6,283 nucleotides of DNA, from NCBI GenBank assembly GCA_003220195.1, contig QHRT01000310.1, forward strand, positions 1 to 6,283, given 5' to 3'. The notes under the pieces are model-generated. The model was not told the origin of the DNA. It saw only the letters and a list, made by a program, of their open reading frames with translations, and searched no databases. Below, one piece after another: positions 5,993-6,283 of this stretch (its first letter is position 1; each line of letters starts with the position of its first letter). The position numbers and the translations under genes were made by a program. The stretch comes from Candidatus Rokuibacteriota bacterium. GTDB lineage: Bacteria > Methylomirabilota > Methylomirabilia > Rokubacteriales > CSP1-6.

Positions 5993-6283
5993 TCAGCGCG
6001 GGTGAACCTCGAGCGCGCTGAAGAAGTAGGGAATCTCGAACGCGGCGGACTCGGGCGAGTCCGAGCCGTGCACCGCGTTGGCTTCGATCGACGTCGCGAA
6101 CTCCTTGCGGATCGTGCCCGCCGCCGCCTTGGCCGGATCGGTCGCGCCCATCAGATCGCGCCAGCGCTGGATGGCGCTCTCCGCCTCCAGCACCAGCACA
6201 ATGCTCGGCCCTTCGACCATGAAGCGGCAGAGGCTGTCGTAGAACGGCCGCGCGTTGTGCACGATGTAGAAGCCGCGCGCCTG
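5993..6283 (-). CDS. ndk: Nucleoside diphosphate kinase, C-terminal part (runs off the right edge)
   Basis: Nucleoside diphosphate kinase transfers the gamma-phosphate of ATP to other nucleoside diphosphates through a phosphohistidine, keeping NTP and dNTP pools balanced in the cytoplasm. The window contains 96 residues plus the stop codon. By comparison with E. coli Ndk (143 residues, active-site His117), about 45 N-terminal residues, including the start, lie beyond position 6283. Visible motifs, numbered from the window edge, are RPFYDSL at 12-18, the nucleotide-binding run RDLMGATDP at 42-50, GTIRKEFA at 56-63, and the active-site signature NAVHGSDS at 69-76 with catalytic His72 (codon at 6070-6068). 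The frame is intact to the stop at 5993-5995. The gene faces korB and has no evident functional tie to it. Its promoter is outside the window. Confidence 0.95.
   Translation of the reverse strand, partial: QARGFYIVHNARPFYDSLCRFMVEGPSIVLVLEAESAIQRWRDLMGATDPAKAAAGTIRKEFATSIEANAVHGSDSPESAAFEIPYFFSALEVHPR

Noticed and set aside
5722..6021. 99-codon plus-strand frame crossing the end of ndk
   Set aside because: Arg-rich composition, overlap with the antisense end of ndk, and no ribosome binding site.
1..6283. Search for tRNA, CRISPR repeats, insertion sequence ends or attachment sites
   Set aside because: No regularly spaced repeat, no transposase or integrase similarity, and no T-loop-like motif in a plausible cloverleaf context was seen by eye.

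Overview
The window is GC-rich DNA, with strong G/C preference at third codon positions in the real genes. It most likely comes from a free-living bacterium of a high-GC environmental lineage. An Acidobacteriota- or Rokubacteria-like source would fit the combination of BrnTA, an IPTL-CTERM-type surface protein and a two-subunit 2-oxoacid:ferredoxin oxidoreductase, but the sequence does not fix the taxon.

Layout. Positions 1-452 hold no gene I can support. Positions 453-1000 carry a BrnT/BrnA type II toxin-antitoxin locus. The toxin gene is decayed: its recognisable pieces lie in three frames and a central block is missing. The antitoxin gene is open and overlaps the toxin's tail. Positions 1283-2527 encode a secreted right-handed beta-helix protein. 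It has a signal peptide, an asparagine ladder, a choice-of-anchor Q-like module and a C-terminal sorting tail beginning IPTL. About 400 bp of non-coding DNA with a plausible sigma70-type promoter follows.

The metabolic core is a two-gene operon at 2923-5647: a fused gamma-alpha subunit (594 aa) and a beta subunit (308 aa) of a 2-oxoacid:ferredoxin oxidoreductase, probably acting on 2-oxoglutarate. Together they would decarboxylate a 2-oxoacid oxidatively to its acyl-CoA, using thiamine diphosphate and one 4Fe-4S cluster in the beta subunit, and pass electrons to a ferredoxin encoded elsewhere. The run from 5648 to 5992 separates this operon from a convergent gene on the minus strand. It contains GC-rich palindromes and a small minus-strand reading frame with a good ribosome binding site that is split by an exact 8-bp tandem duplication. 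The right edge holds the C-terminal two thirds of nucleoside diphosphate kinase on the minus strand, with its active-site histidine intact.

I see no CRISPR array, tRNA, rRNA, insertion sequence or phage gene. No clearly new system is present. The points most worth a second look are the antitoxin left without a working toxin, the 8-bp duplication that splits the small ORF, and the variant sorting tail of the beta-helix protein.
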